DNA of 64,000 nt from Takakia lepidozioides (Eukaryota > Streptophyta > Takakiopsida > Takakiales > Takakiaceae), in contig CM060731.1 in assembly GCA_030704615.1 (NCBI GenBank), positions 38,316,001-38,380,000 on the forward strand, given 5' to 3'. Below, in pieces: positions 19,017 through 31,321 of this stretch (its first letter is position 1; each line of letters starts with the position of its first letter). The position numbers and the translations under genes were made by a program. The notes under the pieces were generated by a model. The model was not told where the DNA came from. It ran no database searches and worked only from the letters and a program-made list of their open reading frames with translations.

Positions 19017-21598
19017 CTTATCATCTCTTGATAAAACAAGATAGACTAAGCGCTCCTTCTCCAACAGCTGGTTCTCATACTGAGTAAGCAACTCATGCTG
19101 CACTTTCTGCGCAGTTAGCAAAAAGACAATGTTTAGCAGGAAAAGATATACTTATTGTCTTTACTCTAACGAGCGTACTCAGGTGTTCCAGATTGGAAAG
19201 AAGACATGTTGTTGTCAAGAGGCTGACAGGGACACTACTCAGCACGAGGGGAAGCAGCCCTACCAGTGCCATCCACCTCTCATGGCCAGGCTACCAGCAC
19301 CTACTCCCTTGAAGGGCGGACTCAACATACCAAGACCACACAAGATTGCTATCCACTGAAGCCCAGCCATTCAGCACTTGCTGGCAACCTGTGACGAGGA
19401 CTCTATCACCAAAACCCTAACTGCAATGAATGTTGTACATAGGGGCCTTCAACTGAACAATGACACCAGATAGTCTTTGCATAGTAACTTGAAAGTGGAA
19501 CAGATGGACCAGTAAAAATGGAATTTGCCCAGAATTTTCCAAAACCCTAGAAAGAACAAACCGCTACAATCGGAACATGCTGTATAAATTCCACAACAAA
19601 TTGATGGTAACAAGTAATAGTAACAAGAAACAGGAGGGCCTTACCTCAAGCAACTTCTGCTCACTGCTGGCATGCAGATAATGCCCAACCCTTTCTTTCT
19701 CTCTCTTCAAACACTCCTCAGCCTGGAGTTCATGAGGCAGTTCATTAGCAGGAACCAGTTTAATATTCAAGCTGAGTACAAGTCCACAAGCTTCCATGCA
19801 TCTTAAAAACCTAAAAGAACAAGGAATACAACCCTGAGCTAAACATGAGTGGTTTAGCTTCTCCATACCTTAAGCATGTAGTCTGGGCATGAGGCCTCCT
19901 CAATCCAAGATGCTGCCTTACGAGCATAATAAGCAGCGGTGTCTTCGAGCATGTAAGTTTCAAAGTCAGTCTCATATGCATTCATGTTACCCATACCGAT
20001 CTCCATGAAGATGCCAAGCACATTCTTCAACAGTGCCCGATCAATCTGCTCGCCTTCACGCTCACGATCAACCCAGAATGGAATACAGTCAGGCAAGGGT
20101 GAGTTGAATCACAGAAAGAATCACCATACCCTAAAATTTCTGACATTTGACAAAAACTATACCACCTACGGAGCTCAGTCCACTAAAAGTCATGGAAAGA
20201 TGCAGAGTATGCGGAGAGCAGTCGTACCAAGGTGATTACTGCATCCTTCACAGTAGTTTTCATCTCTGCGTACACCTGCACTTACAAGGTACCACAGACA
20301 CCCCACGTCAAGCATGTGGCAGATGAAAATTGCACCACCAAACAACTCTAACACAATCTGCAATCACCTTCACAGCTAATCTCACTAAGAAATGTCAAGA
20401 CGAAGTATATATGATTTACCAAATAGAGGAAGGAATTGGATCAACAAAATCTCAAAACAGATTTGAAAGGGCTAAAGTATTGCCTCAAGAAATCCAATAA
20501 TAGCACTACAATCCCACATGCACAGTACACATATTCAAACACAAGGGGCTGCAAGAAGGGACACTACTAATTCCGAATACAAAATCCGTGGGCCCCAAAA
20601 GAACATACCAGGTCACGAAAACACATTAACCCCACTTCCCTCAGGGCTGGCACTTTCCGCTTAACAATGAAGTAGCGATCTAGATAATTGAAAAACCGTG
20701 ATAACCACCGCACCATAAGGTTATGATTGTCCCACCGCTTGACAAGCTCCCTCAGCATTAATTCGTCATGCTTTTCTCTTAGCGCAGGTAAAACCTGTTG
20801 AATACGTAGCCACTTCCATCGTTAGCCCCTAGGGAACTGCGAGGAAGCCATTCAAGAAAATAATCTGAAGTTCAAAATCGCACATGTACTAAACATCAAA
20901 TTGCATCAGTTTAAGCCCGGTTTCATCATCCACCCCGAAGTACTCAGCTCTTTCCAAAACGTCTACCCATCAGGTCCCTAACCCCAACTTGTTCCCTCCG
21001 CCTCTTAAGGTTACCCTATCCCAAAATTTTGTTCTTCACACTGATCGGTAACAGCTTTGCCAAAGGTCAGTAATTGTGCGGCGAGGCGAAATATAGTCCT
21101 TCGCCACGCCCTATCAAGGGAGATGATAAGACAGGTCCAAGGACATCCATACATACATTTGCATTGATGTACTTCTCGAATGACTCCCTGTATCTATCAT
21201 AAAGCTGCCGGGAGTAGCCGTACGGAGATTTCGGTTTACACATTTGGTAAACTGCTCTATAAACTCCCAGTTAAGAAGCACGTTATAACTTCCCCCAGTA
21301 ATTGACAGAGATTTACAGCACAAAACAGCATATGACGAGGATCGCATCACAATCCGTTACGAAAGCACAGATTATACAAGCGACCGAACATGAAGATGAC
21401 TACGAAAGGATACGTGTAATACATAATATAGTCCTCCGAGGTCACTTGGTCCGAGACACCTTCCAACATGTTTTCTAGCTTGGTGATCCCCTTCTGCACG
21501 ATTGCCCATCCCTCCTCCAGCTCCATCACCTTCCCCTCGTTGTTCTTAGGCATGATGTCTCCCTCCTCCTCACCCAGCTTCCCACAAATCCTTTCCAC
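19017..21598 (-). pseudogene. Partial CUL1 copy, exons 1-7 only
   Basis: Exons equivalent to CUL1 exons 1-7 are present in order. They encode the N-terminal cullin repeats; exon 7' is 19106-19017, exon 4' lies near 20220-20275, and exon 1' starts at 21553 or 21598. The intron sequences are also similar, so this is a genomic duplication, not a retrocopy. Everything encoding the RBX1-binding and neddylated C-terminus is missing. Before exon 5' the copy lacks about 10 bases that include the acceptor AG present in CUL1 (near 7485). The end of exon 7' is diverged (HSGCHALL in CUL1 versus RLVYLVLS here). Exons 2', 3' and 4' still read open, so a short N-terminal protein cannot be ruled out, but a pseudogene is more likely. 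Confidence 0.85.
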
Positions 21599-21599
21599 A

Positions 21600-22352
21600 A
21601 TACTAGAACATCACTCCCACACCGTCATGAATTCCCCACCCTCCCTGCAATCTCAGTCAGATCAATCGCTACACACTCAACCTCTTCTGCCACAGTGGCC
21701 CGAGACCTTCGCTTCTTCCTCGAACATCCTCTTTCCCTTCTCTCATTTCTTGTTAACAAAGTTTTTGACTGAGGGATTAGATTTGGTTCGTTAGGTAGAG
21801 TAGCTCCAGCTCAACCATTCGATCGCCAAGCAAGGTGTGGAATGAGGTGACAACAAGGAGTGTGCACGAGCTAACGCTGCGCTCGCGAGAACGGTCACTT
21901 TTACGACGGGTAAAAAAAGTTTGATACTCTAGTTGACAAACCGTTGCGGGCGATTCATGGATGACATTCATCCATAATTCATCGCGGGTTGGAAGGTGAC
22001 CCGAGGTGCTGCCCGGCGAGGTGTAGGGTGGGCGCCCTCGCTCGGTCTCATTCTCGTCTCGAGTCCGAGGGAGGGGTGCCAGGCCGATCGACGTCCTTCC
22101 TTTGTGTTTGCTTGTGGGGAAGGAGCGAGGCCATCAGTAATAGTGTCGTCAGGCACTGGCATGCAGTAAAGGCGAGGGAGGGGACGGCTGAACCCTGGTT
22201 TGCGTAGCATTGTTGTGGCAACTTGGTGCCTTCCTGTCAAGCAACAGGCTGCAAATTTGACGCTTATAGGCGCATGCCACAGTGCTGTGGGTTAGGAAGT
22301 CTAGGTTTTTTTCTTCTGATCGAAGGATATATCCACATCTGTGCAAGCGGGG
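21600..22352. promoter_or_regulatory. Divergent upstream region between CUL1 copy and PABPN gene
   Basis: This 750-bp GC-richer stretch separates the starts of the minus-strand CUL1 copy and the plus-strand PABPN gene. It should hold the PABPN promoter and 5' UTR. I see no specific element I can name. Confidence 0.4.
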
Positions 22353-25300
22353 ATGATGGAGGATGAACATGAGGTATACGGAGGAGAAATTCCTGAGGAG
22401 GTGGAGGGGGATTTGGAAGGGGACGTGGATGGGCTCCCCGACGATGGAACCTCCAAGGTGGATGACGTCGTTACAGACGATGCAGCTTCTAAGGTAGTTC
22501 GGACTCGGGTGCGATGTACCTTTCATGGAGTGGATGCGGAGAGCTTAGCCGGAAATTTGTCGTGATGGATCTTCTGGCATTGTCCGTGCCAGTTCACAAT
22601 GATAAGAATGGAAGCTCTGTATGCAGAAAGCGAGGCATGACTTTTTAGGGTCTTTTCTAGGTGTTGCAATTCTTGAGTTCGGGCTGTACAGAAGCCTTTG
22701 GAAACAGAGTTTGAGAATAACGTCTGCGTGCATTTGTCTATGCAGTCCAAGGAATATAGATCACGTTAGTAGAGACACAATCCTTAAACCTTTGCCAATC
22801 CTTTGAGAGATTGACGTTCTGTTTGCAATTCTCATATTCGAGTGTGAACAACGAATAGTATGAGCAGCAGTGGTGGTGCACATGAGAAGCTGGTTGTGGC
22901 TTGGAAGCTAACTTCACATGTTTGAAGATTTTGGATGATATTAAGGCTTCGCATTATGCAATTTCTGGGAAGCTAAATGGCGATAGACAAGCCTGTCCAT
23001 CAAGAAAATGATCACGTTTCAGCATACTGCAGGATAACAATGTTGCCCAAGTCCTCATAATTAAGCTAGGGTGCATGTTTTGGTTAGGGGAGGGCTGATG
23101 CTAGGTATGCATGTTGTGAGAAGCCACATTGGTGAATGTTGCTAGAGCTTTTAGCACTACAATTCTTTCACCATATGTCCAATGAAATATTGGAGGAATG
23201 ATTGGTTGGATGTATGTTTTGGAAAGCTGAGAGGTCTTGACATACTATCTGGCAATTCTTGTGCTGGAATGTGCTGGAAGATATCTGTTCAGAGAGAGCC
23301 TTGAACCGTTCCGTGATTGGCGACATTCCAACCACATGGATTGGTGTAGTGTTTTGTTTAAAAATGAGTCTTTGTGGGTGTTTTTAGATAAGGTGGTACC
23401 TGGGAATGTGGTAAAGACTCTGCTTGGATGCTGCTGAAGACGTATTGAGGCTCAATGGTTTCTGAAGTTTCCTGGCATCAATAGATGCGATGCCATGTAA
23501 TGGAGTGCCCATGCAGTCCAAGTGGTAAGGGATAGAGTATGCTACATACTGAAGTTAGGGCACAGAATCATGGACAGCTGCACAAATGTGTATGAGCTTA
23601 CCGGTTTTATAGGATACTAATTCTTATTCTCACTACATGTTTTATGTATGTGGTGGCTTAGGAGTTAGAGGAGATGAAAAAGCGTTTAAAGGAAATGGAA
23701 GAAGAAGCTGCTGCACTTCGTGACATGCAAGCTAAAGTGGAGAAAGAAATGAGTGCTGTTCAAGGTGTGTCCTCACAGCCTGAGCCTTGAGCACTCAATT
23801 TCCTGGAAGTCAGAGTAGTGTATTTTCTAGCATCAAGAATTTGCACCTTTACTTGCTTGTAAGCTTCGACTTTTAAGTCAAACAAAACAGTTGCGTCCTC
23901 ACACTTGTTCGTGGTGTGTCTATCAACAGCTCATGTTAGATTGCCATCATGGTAATATTGCAGATTGGGTCTCTTTATTGATGGCCTGTAAGGCACAGAG
24001 CCACAGTTGGTTGTGGATCCGTGACGGGTACATATGACCCTTCTCTTTCTCTCTCCTTCTGGACGAGAGAATTTGTTGTGAAAGATTGGGTAAGAGTGAA
24101 ATGGGATATGAAGTTGTACCATGGCCATGCAGATCCAGCAAGTGTGGCAGCATTGCAAGCAAATAAAGATGAGGCAGACACACGCTCTGTTTTTGTTGGC
24201 AATGTAAACCCTTCACTTCACAGCTGTAAACCTTTTTTGTTGTAGTTTCCTGGTTAATGGTTGGTATCTAGTTGGGAATGAATTGATGAAGCTTCTTTAA
24301 ATAATCGTGAAACAGTAGCATAAATTTGTTTAAAAGTCTTAAGGTGACCTGTAAATTTACTCGGCTCTTGAATGCTGCTTTCTATTATGAAAGGAATGCA
24401 CTGGAGTTGGTTCTAGTTGCTTGTAATGGTTGTTCCAGATAATTTGTCCCCCTCTATCTGTTATGATCTCTCAGTGACTTTGAAGAGCAGTACTATCGTA
24501 TTTTGCATTAGGACAGCTCAATTTTGAAATTTCCTGAAGAAAACTCCCAGTAGTTGAATCTAGTGGAGAGAATGTAGAAAGCTGGGAAATGTGAGTTTAA
24601 CTAAAATGAGTAGGAATTTCTTTGACAAAATGGGGACTCCACTTTTCAGGTGGATTACTCTTGTACTCCTGAAGAAGTGCAACAGCATTTTCAGTCGTGC
24701 GGAACAGTAAATCGAGTCACAATTCTTACAGACAAGTTCGGACAGCCAAAGGGGTTAGTGCTTAAGACCCCTCATCAAGTCTTCACATCCATTTGACTTC
24801 ATCATCGGTATTTGAAGTGACATGTGTGTAAGGAGGTAAGAGTAACCAACATGTGATAGATTAAGTTGCTGTAGTTATCCATATGTAGAATTTTCAGTGA
24901 TCAACGGATAGCCCATGGTTATACCTCTGTTGCGATAGTGTTGGTGACAGTGGGTTGAAGTGGCAAAGAGTTGTTATCAGCATAGTTGTGTTGAGGTCAA
25001 CCACCATGCTGGGGTGGGGTTAGAAGCTCCTCAAGTTGGGTACCTTGGGATTTTTGACTCTCTGTATGAAGAAATTGCAACCAAACTTTCGTGGGTGCAC
25101 TAAATCCGCCATTGTAACTGAATGGTAACTGTGTTTTGTGGCTATGTCAGTTATGCGTATGTGGAGTTTTTGGAGGTTGAGGCAGTGCAAAATGCGATAT
25201 TGCTAAGTGAATCGGAGTTACACGGTCGCCCACTCAAGGTGTCCATATTCCCGTGCCCATTTCCTGCTGATCTATAGGGTGAACAACTGTGAAGTCCTGT

Positions 25301-26116
25301 GTTTCATGTGGCTGGCCTTACCAAGTGGGTAGACGTCTGCAGCTGCGAGTGTCATGGTAGTTGTGTGGAGTCTGCCTCACCTGGTTGCTTGAACAACTTC
25401 GTATGGATGGATTGGGAGTGCCAGGTTGTGGGTAGTACCCATGCTGCACTTGAACCAGCTGTAAACACGTTTTTTCTGTCAACATCATAGCCAGTTCCTA
25501 TTTGCTGCTGGATTGCTTTTGGGCAGTGGACAGTGACTGGGAATGGTGTTTCCAGGTCGGTTAGCTGACAAGTCTGTCTGTGGAGACTTGGTTGCAGGTG
25601 ACCTTAAAGAGGACCAATGTGCCAGGAATGAAGGCATTTCGAGGCCGCCGATTCAACCCTTATTATGGGTACCGCCCCAGGAGGCCCTATCTGCCTCCCT
25701 ATGGGTATGCCCCCTATGGTTATGGGTGGGTATCCACAACGGATTTCCATTCTGACTCATGTGGTGTGCATATTTCATGGCTGACTTTAATCTTTATTTG
25801 TTTTGTGGTGAGGGTAACTTGATAGTTTTCAACTTGCAACAACGGTCACGTGGGCTGCACACTGTCTAGGTTCTCATGCTGTCGGTTTTTAAGGGTGCCT
25901 GCAAGCATGCATATGTTGCCCTCTTATCTGTCAGGAGAACTGCCTTTTATGGATTAGAGGAAATGTATCCGAGTTATATGCTTTGCTTGCCACATAAACT
26001 TTGAGGTCGAGAAACTCAGATGGAGTGGTCCTGAAATACTGATGCCTGTTGGGTGAATGCATGTCAGGAAGGTGGCGATGTTCAGGAGACCTATGCGCTA
26101 CAGGCCCTACTATTAG
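22353..26116 (+). CDS. PABN: Nuclear poly(A)-binding protein (PABPN1/PABN type)
   Basis: Binds nascent poly(A) tails in the nucleus and stimulates poly(A) polymerase. Seven exons join in frame: 22353-22493, 23662-23764, 24133-24203, 24650-24753, 25151-25238, 25598-25725, 26068-26116. They give 227 aa, the usual size of plant PABN proteins. Order: acidic N-terminus starting [16 protein letters not shown]; a coiled coil [19 protein letters not shown] (from residue 48); one RRM with RNP2 VFVGNV (about 101-106) and RNP1 KGYAYVEF (about 139-146); then an Arg/Tyr-rich tail ending [11 protein letters not shown]. The start could also be the second ATG at 22356. All splice sites are GT-AG, and no damage is seen. 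Confidence 0.95.
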
Positions 26117-26588
26117 GCAACAATTTTTACGGTGGTTGTTGTAGTAGATTCAGCTACTGGAGGTAGCAGTAGCAAAAGCAATAGTCCAGCCAAGTGCAAA
26201 TTGTGATTTGGGACCCACTCTTCAGTTGGACAATTGGTCTGGTATTTCGTATTTGAAGCCGCATCCATCACCCTCCGTTCTGTGTTTACTGTGTTATTAT
26301 GTGTGCTTTTTGGGCAACCCTTGGACGCTGGTAACGTGTGACATGTTGATGTGGTTCCTGGACTGCATGTTGGGAATAGTTACACCTGGGTGTGCCAAAT
26401 GGCAAAGTAGTGTGCCATGGTTCTGTAAGTAAGCACTGGGTAAGCAAGGTCTGAGAAGAGTTGGTCGGGCCTTCGCAATGATGGGGTAGTTGTTAGCAGT
26501 GCACGAAGTTTTTTGTATTTGCCTAGTTTGCTTGAGCCTCTTTTAGACAAATTTTGCAAGGCATGTCTTGTGTGACAGATAGTACCAG
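26117..26588. other. PABPN downstream region
   Basis: Probably 3' UTR and terminator of the PABPN gene. A 74-codon open frame (26208-26432) has no recognised domain. No other feature is seen. Confidence 0.4.
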
Positions 26589-27152
26589 TGTTGGGCGCAT
26601 ATCAAGGTCGGGGTTTATGATATACCCTGGCCCGCCAATTGCTTGATATCCTGACCCGGGTATTGAACTGCGTCCTTACCCGAACTCGACCCTATCCTGA
26701 ACCCAAGCCTCTAAGGATACCCTGACCCTACAGGTTTATATCTGTTTTACACCCACAGTAGCCCACCGCACCTCACCTACTGCGTCTTTTTCTATTGGAT
26801 CACACACAAATATGCTAAAAAGATAATTACTTACTCCCTTTTTCTATTGGACGTAGATGTGTGGTACTTGCTGTTTCTCCCTTTGATTTTGGCTGGGCTC
26901 GTCCTCATCCGGATTCCGGGGGTGTGTAATCTAGTACCTTATGGCTTCTGGGGTTTTACTTTTTCAATCTTCAATAAAATTATATGCCAGTGGATTTATT
27001 TTATTTTAGTTATTTAAAAAGAGAGCGGTGCCCGATAGTTAAAAAGGAAAACAACAAAAAAAGAACCGGGGTGAAAGATATTAGGGTCTTTAGGAGGTTT
27101 GGTTTTCAATTCTTGTCAAGTGGTAATGTGTGTACCGCGAGGGTGGGCGAGG

Positions 27153-27698
27153 GTGGGCGTGGTGGACTCAATTGGGTCTTGTGACTTCATATGCACCAGC
27201 GGATGGACATCCCAGCCTTGAATTGCAGAGTGGACCCTCTCCAAAGGACTCTTTCGGGGGCAGTAGCCGTGAGGCGAAGTGGTCTTAGTTACGCCGCTTC
27301 GGCCAGAGTCCTCTATCTCTCTTTTAAAAACGAGAGCCCCCTCCTATGCTTAGCTTTCTTCAACCTCTCTCTCTTGTATATTAAGGTCTTCAATGCACCT
27401 ATGGGGCCCGCCAATACTGCCCTACATGGGTCACCTCATAAGCCTAGTGCCCGTCCAACGAGTCCACTAGAGGGTCCATTGGGCATTCCACTCCATTCTC
27501 GAGAGTTTGTTGGAGGGTCCACTCGCTTTGCTGAGTCCATTGGAGGGTCCATTGGACGGTTAGTCCATTCTCTAGAGAGTCTGCTCGAGGGTCCACCCAC
27601 TCTGCAGAGTCCGCTAGAGGTTTAGTCTCCAAGGCTGGGGCGTCCATCCGCCGGTGCATGTGAGGTCACAAGACACAAGGCGAGTCCACCACGCCCAC
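27153..27698. mobile_element. 546-bp non-autonomous element with ~65-bp terminal inverted repeats
   Basis: The left end starts GTGGGCGTGGTGGACTC and contains TCTTGTGAC, ATGCACC, GCGGATGGAC and CCCAGCCTTG. The right end carries the same words in reverse-complement order and spacing (27628-27698), about 85 percent alike. Between them is a run of GTCCACT/GGAGGGTCCATTGG repeats (27460-27620) resembling the AGTCC arrays of the large MULE. No target duplication was found. It is probably a MULE-like miniature element. Confidence 0.65.
27254..27320 (+). repeat. Repeat module, copy 1
   Basis: A ~65-bp module containing GGGGGCAGTAGCCGTGAGG and TCTTAGTTACGCCG recurs at 27871-27940 in the same orientation, about 85 percent alike. 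Its origin is unknown. Confidence 0.6.
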
Positions 27699-27870
27699 GT
27701 AGAAGAATAAGGAAGAAAGAACAAGTTGCAAAATGATTCATTATCAATAAACATGACACCCAATAAAAATTGAACACCAAACCTCATACATCTTATTTGT
27801 TGCTCTTAACCATCACACTACCCTGTGCTTTCCAAAAACCAATGAAATGCATTATAGGGCCCACCCCCGA

Positions 27871-27940
27871 AAGGGGGCAGTAGCCGTGAGGCGAATTGGC
27901 TCTTAGTTACGCCGGCTTGGGCCGGAGTCTTTTCTCTCTC
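27871..27940 (+). repeat. Repeat module, copy 2
   Basis: Second copy of the module at 27254-27320. It is preceded by a short CCCCCGAAAGGGGG hairpin. Confidence 0.6.
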
Positions 27941-28558
27941 AAATGCATTACTAGGCTGGTCATGGGCCCTCATATCGGAGTGGACCGGTGTGCGGTCTAA
28001 TGAATCTAGCTCCCGCACACCGAGGAGCCAACACCTTGAGGCGGTTGCACTACACGTGGGCCCCGCCACAAGCACCCGCCTCTGTTACTCAGAAGCACAA
28101 CGGGAATACCACCAGGAAACATTTGTTCTTAAAAGTGTTGAAAACATGAATTTGTGCCATTTTCTATTGGACTGTTTTAAAGTTTTATTGTTTTTGTTTT
28201 TATTTTAATTTTTAATTTTTATGGAAACTTGGGAGCGACCCGCTCACAACCTATCCAGGCCCTTAAGGAGGGGGAAAAATTAACCCCCTTACAGATTTGT
28301 TTTTCCTTATTATTGTGTTGTGCCATTATTTATTTAATAAGCCCACCCCCACCCTTAATTTACCTTGGGCCCGGAGGGAATGTTAGATGAATACCCGGAC
28401 ATACCCTGACCCAGCTCATTATTCAAATCTTATCTTGATTCGACCCGGATTGTATGTGCACACAAATTTGAAATCCGGACCCTTCGGCCCGTTTTTTTAT
28501 TGAAGGGTAACTCGGACCCCAGGGCATATTGAAATCAATATACCCGCTCAATGGTGGC

Positions 28559-29899
28559 CAGTGTTGTGCGGGTAAATAAATTTTTGCTTACCCTCCGGGT
28601 AAGGGTATATAGAAACCATTCTCCAGATAAGGGTGAATTATTTATATGTCCATTTATTTATCCTACGCGTAAAGGGTGAAGGCCAATATTTTCGACCGGG
28701 TAAGGATAAATGCAGGTAAGGATAAATGATTTACCTTTCTATACCCGCCAAGTAAATTTGAAAGGATATAGTGAATATACTTTTTGGTTTGTTATCAAAA
28801 AAATAAAAAAATAAATAATGCAATTAAATTTTTGGTTTATTTTTTGGTGTAGTATGAGGCTGAATGTATCATAGTTCTGAATAATATGACGGATGATCAT
28901 GAGCCTGTTTCTCTTCACACCATAGGTAATAATCAAACAAAGACAATCAGTATGTAGCCCAGTTGTAATGGGCACATACTGTGTTGGATGTCGTTCTGGG
29001 TTCAAACCACGGTCTGGTGTGTCATGAAGGTGTACACCTTTCAGCTGGAAGTCACTAGCCCTTGTGGTGAAGTGACACCATAAGTTAAGCTCCCTTTGGG
29101 AGGCGTCATACTTTTTTTACTTTAATCAAACAAAGCCAAATAAGACCATGTATGAGTGCCTCCCATGAAACTAGGGTAGATTATAGTGCCTATGACCGAT
29201 CACCTCATAATTGCTGGGCCCAAGTCTGCTCATTTTTGCCACTTGGCAAACTGTTGTTTGATAGAACCCCAAAAAAATGTGATTGGTCATAGGGCTCAAG
29301 GTTCACACAAGCATTCAGACTTTGAAACCCCACAACTTTGTGTGGACTTCATGAAATCACGGACTTCCAAGTGTGTTGGGATGCCCAGGATGTGGGGCAT
29401 CTTATCAATTTTAACTGGGTAGAAACGACAAAAATTCACCATTAGATCTTCCGCCATTACCATAGTGCCTCCGAGATCCATGTTGAGTTGATAGCAATGA
29501 AAACTTGCCCATGCATTATAAGCAAAGTGACTCTTACAAACCCAAAGCTTTTCATAGAGATGAAGCCCTTTTATGGTACGTAGGACAATGGTAACCCCAC
29601 TTATATGGTGCATGATAATGGTACGCCCTTGGAGATGGTGATAGAGGGAGGATCCTAAGTGGACGAAGAGATTTTTATTTATCTTTTTGCTATCTACCCT
29701 CCAAAAATTTATATTTAGCTGTCAATAGAGGGTCTATTATACTTGTACCCTTCATACGAGTAAGGGTAAGGGTATCTCAGATAATTTACCCGTCTTAAGG
29801 ATACTTGTAAATGAAATGGGTCACTCTGGGTAAATCATTTACCCTAACCCGGATTTACCCACCAAGTAAAACTAGGTAAATGATTTACCTACACAACCT
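28559..29899. mobile_element. Candidate hAT-like element with GGGTAA subterminal repeats
   Basis: The left end reads CAGTGTTGTGCGGGTAAAT. The right end, reverse complemented, reads CAGGTTGTGTAGGTAAAT, matching after one gap. The first 200 bp and last 160 bp are full of GGGTAA words in opposite orientation, a typical subterminal arrangement. No transposase and no convincing 8-bp target duplication are visible. A tRNA-derived SINE sits inside it. Confidence 0.5.
28930..29135 (+). mobile_element. tRNA-derived SINE with perfect 13-bp target duplication
   Basis: TAATCAAACAAAG occurs at 28930-28942 and exactly again at 29123-29135. Between them are a pol III A box (TAGCCCAGTTG, 28955-28965) and a B box (GGTTCAAACC, 28999-29008) 44 bases apart, the same spacing as in a tRNA gene. 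A ~180-bp body ends in a T-rich tail (CTTTTTTTAC) that would also terminate pol III. These are the hallmarks of a SINE inserted by target-primed reverse transcription. It encodes no protein. Confidence 0.85.
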
Positions 29900-30636
29900 G
29901 GTCGATACTCAATACCTACAACTCCCCTTCCACTGTCGTAAAAAGCCTCCAATTACTTGGCTTTTGGATTGCATCACTTTGATATATATAATGTGGATGG
30001 AGAAGACGGAGGTTTTCCAACTGCAGCCACTCCCTCCACCCATTATCAAGCTTTTTTTTCACTTACCCCAAGAGGTAAGTTGAGAGTGTCACTGACCCAT
30101 ACGTGTCCAAAATATTTCTACATGCATGCACGTTCGTCTCTCTCCACTGCATTGACACAAGCCCACCAGCCTCCTAAATACTGGACTTTTACGGTCTGCC
30201 TGAGAAATCAAGCAGCACAAGAACAGTCTGATGTAACACCGAGTTCCCACCTTATTCACTCATATCTTCTCTTTCAAGCGGAGGTACCGAATTGCAGTAA
30301 AGGAGACCGTGGAAAAATCACCATGGATGTTAGCAATGAGGCATATATCATCCGGATATTTATCCTTCTCATCCTCTACATTTCAACATGATCTTCATAC
30401 CTTCTTTTATGCATTCTCCGTGTTCAAATACACTATGTTCGACTGCAATTCGACCCGTGAGACTCTGACTGTATCTCCACAGAAGAATCAGGCCTCATAA
30501 GCTTGAGTTCACAATTCAATACCAACTACCTCATTGGCAGACAGTTGCTCTACACAACTGACTCTGGCTCAAAAAGCTCTCATTCCATATGTCAAAGAAA
30601 GAATCAAGAATTGATAGTTTGCCTCGGGTACAGTAA
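29900..30636. other. Intergenic sequence, no gene seen
   Basis: A 144-codon open frame (29957-30391) has no recognisable domain and no support from splice signals. I see nothing else. Confidence 0.35.
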
Positions 30637-30898
30637 AGTGTTGGACTGGTATACCTGGTTGAACCTAGGTATGAAGTATAGGTATGAAAATATATATTGA
30701 AGAACATACCAGTCGGGTATGAAGTGTACCCATGTGATACACGTACTGGGGGAGTATGTCTTTAGGATTTCCCCCCACACATACATACCAGTCTGGGTAT
30801 ACGGAGCCCAATACCAATATTGTGGTGAGTTCATGGCGAATGGAGAGGAGTATATGTTCGTGCAGCTAGTTATAACCAGTACATACCACTCCAACACT
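30637..30898. mobile_element. 262-bp miniature inverted-repeat element
   Basis: The left end AGTGTTGGACTGGTAT and the right end, reverse complemented, AGTGTTGGAGTGGTAT match at 15 of 16 bases. Homology continues weakly (CTGGTT). The interior has several ACCAGT/GGGTATG words that would fold back. The opening word is shared with the hAT-like candidates at 26589 and 28559. No clear target duplication was found. Confidence 0.6.
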
Positions 30899-31321
30899 GG
30901 ACTAGACCATGGCTGCCACCTTTCACTACACCACACGCACACTAGTACACAGAACGAGGTATGTATTTATGATCACCCATGTATACCATGGAATTGTAGT
31001 CTTTCCTGATTGCAGTCTCGTGATAGACGGTAGGCTGGCATATAATAAGCCTAGCTTCACTCCCAAGCAAACTCCAATCCTCCATTTCATTTCGCCTCGT
31101 TATTCAAAATTTGAAATCTAGGGGACAGCAGATCCCGCAACTTTTCCTGGAACTTCTTAATATCCTACCACCTCAAACTCGAGTTATACACATATATGTA
31201 CACTGTAAGCTGTCTTTGGAACATTGATAGATCAACTATGCATGACCTCGAAGATTGACATGCTACTTTGCAGTTCCTATCGCCCAAAGCATTGTTGTCA
31301 TTCAAACCACCTGCTTGCTGC

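Larger units (their letters stand above)
26589..28558. mobile_element. Candidate hAT-like element with ACCCGG-rich ends
   Basis: The left end starts CAGTGTTGGGCGC, the same opening word as two other elements in this window. The first 150 bp and the last 180 bp are both rich in TACCCGG / GGGTCNGGGTA words. The right end resembles the reverse complement of the left only loosely, and I find no clear 8-bp target duplication. It contains other repeats (27153-27698, 27871-27940). No transposase is seen, so it would be non-autonomous. Boundaries are uncertain. Confidence 0.35.
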
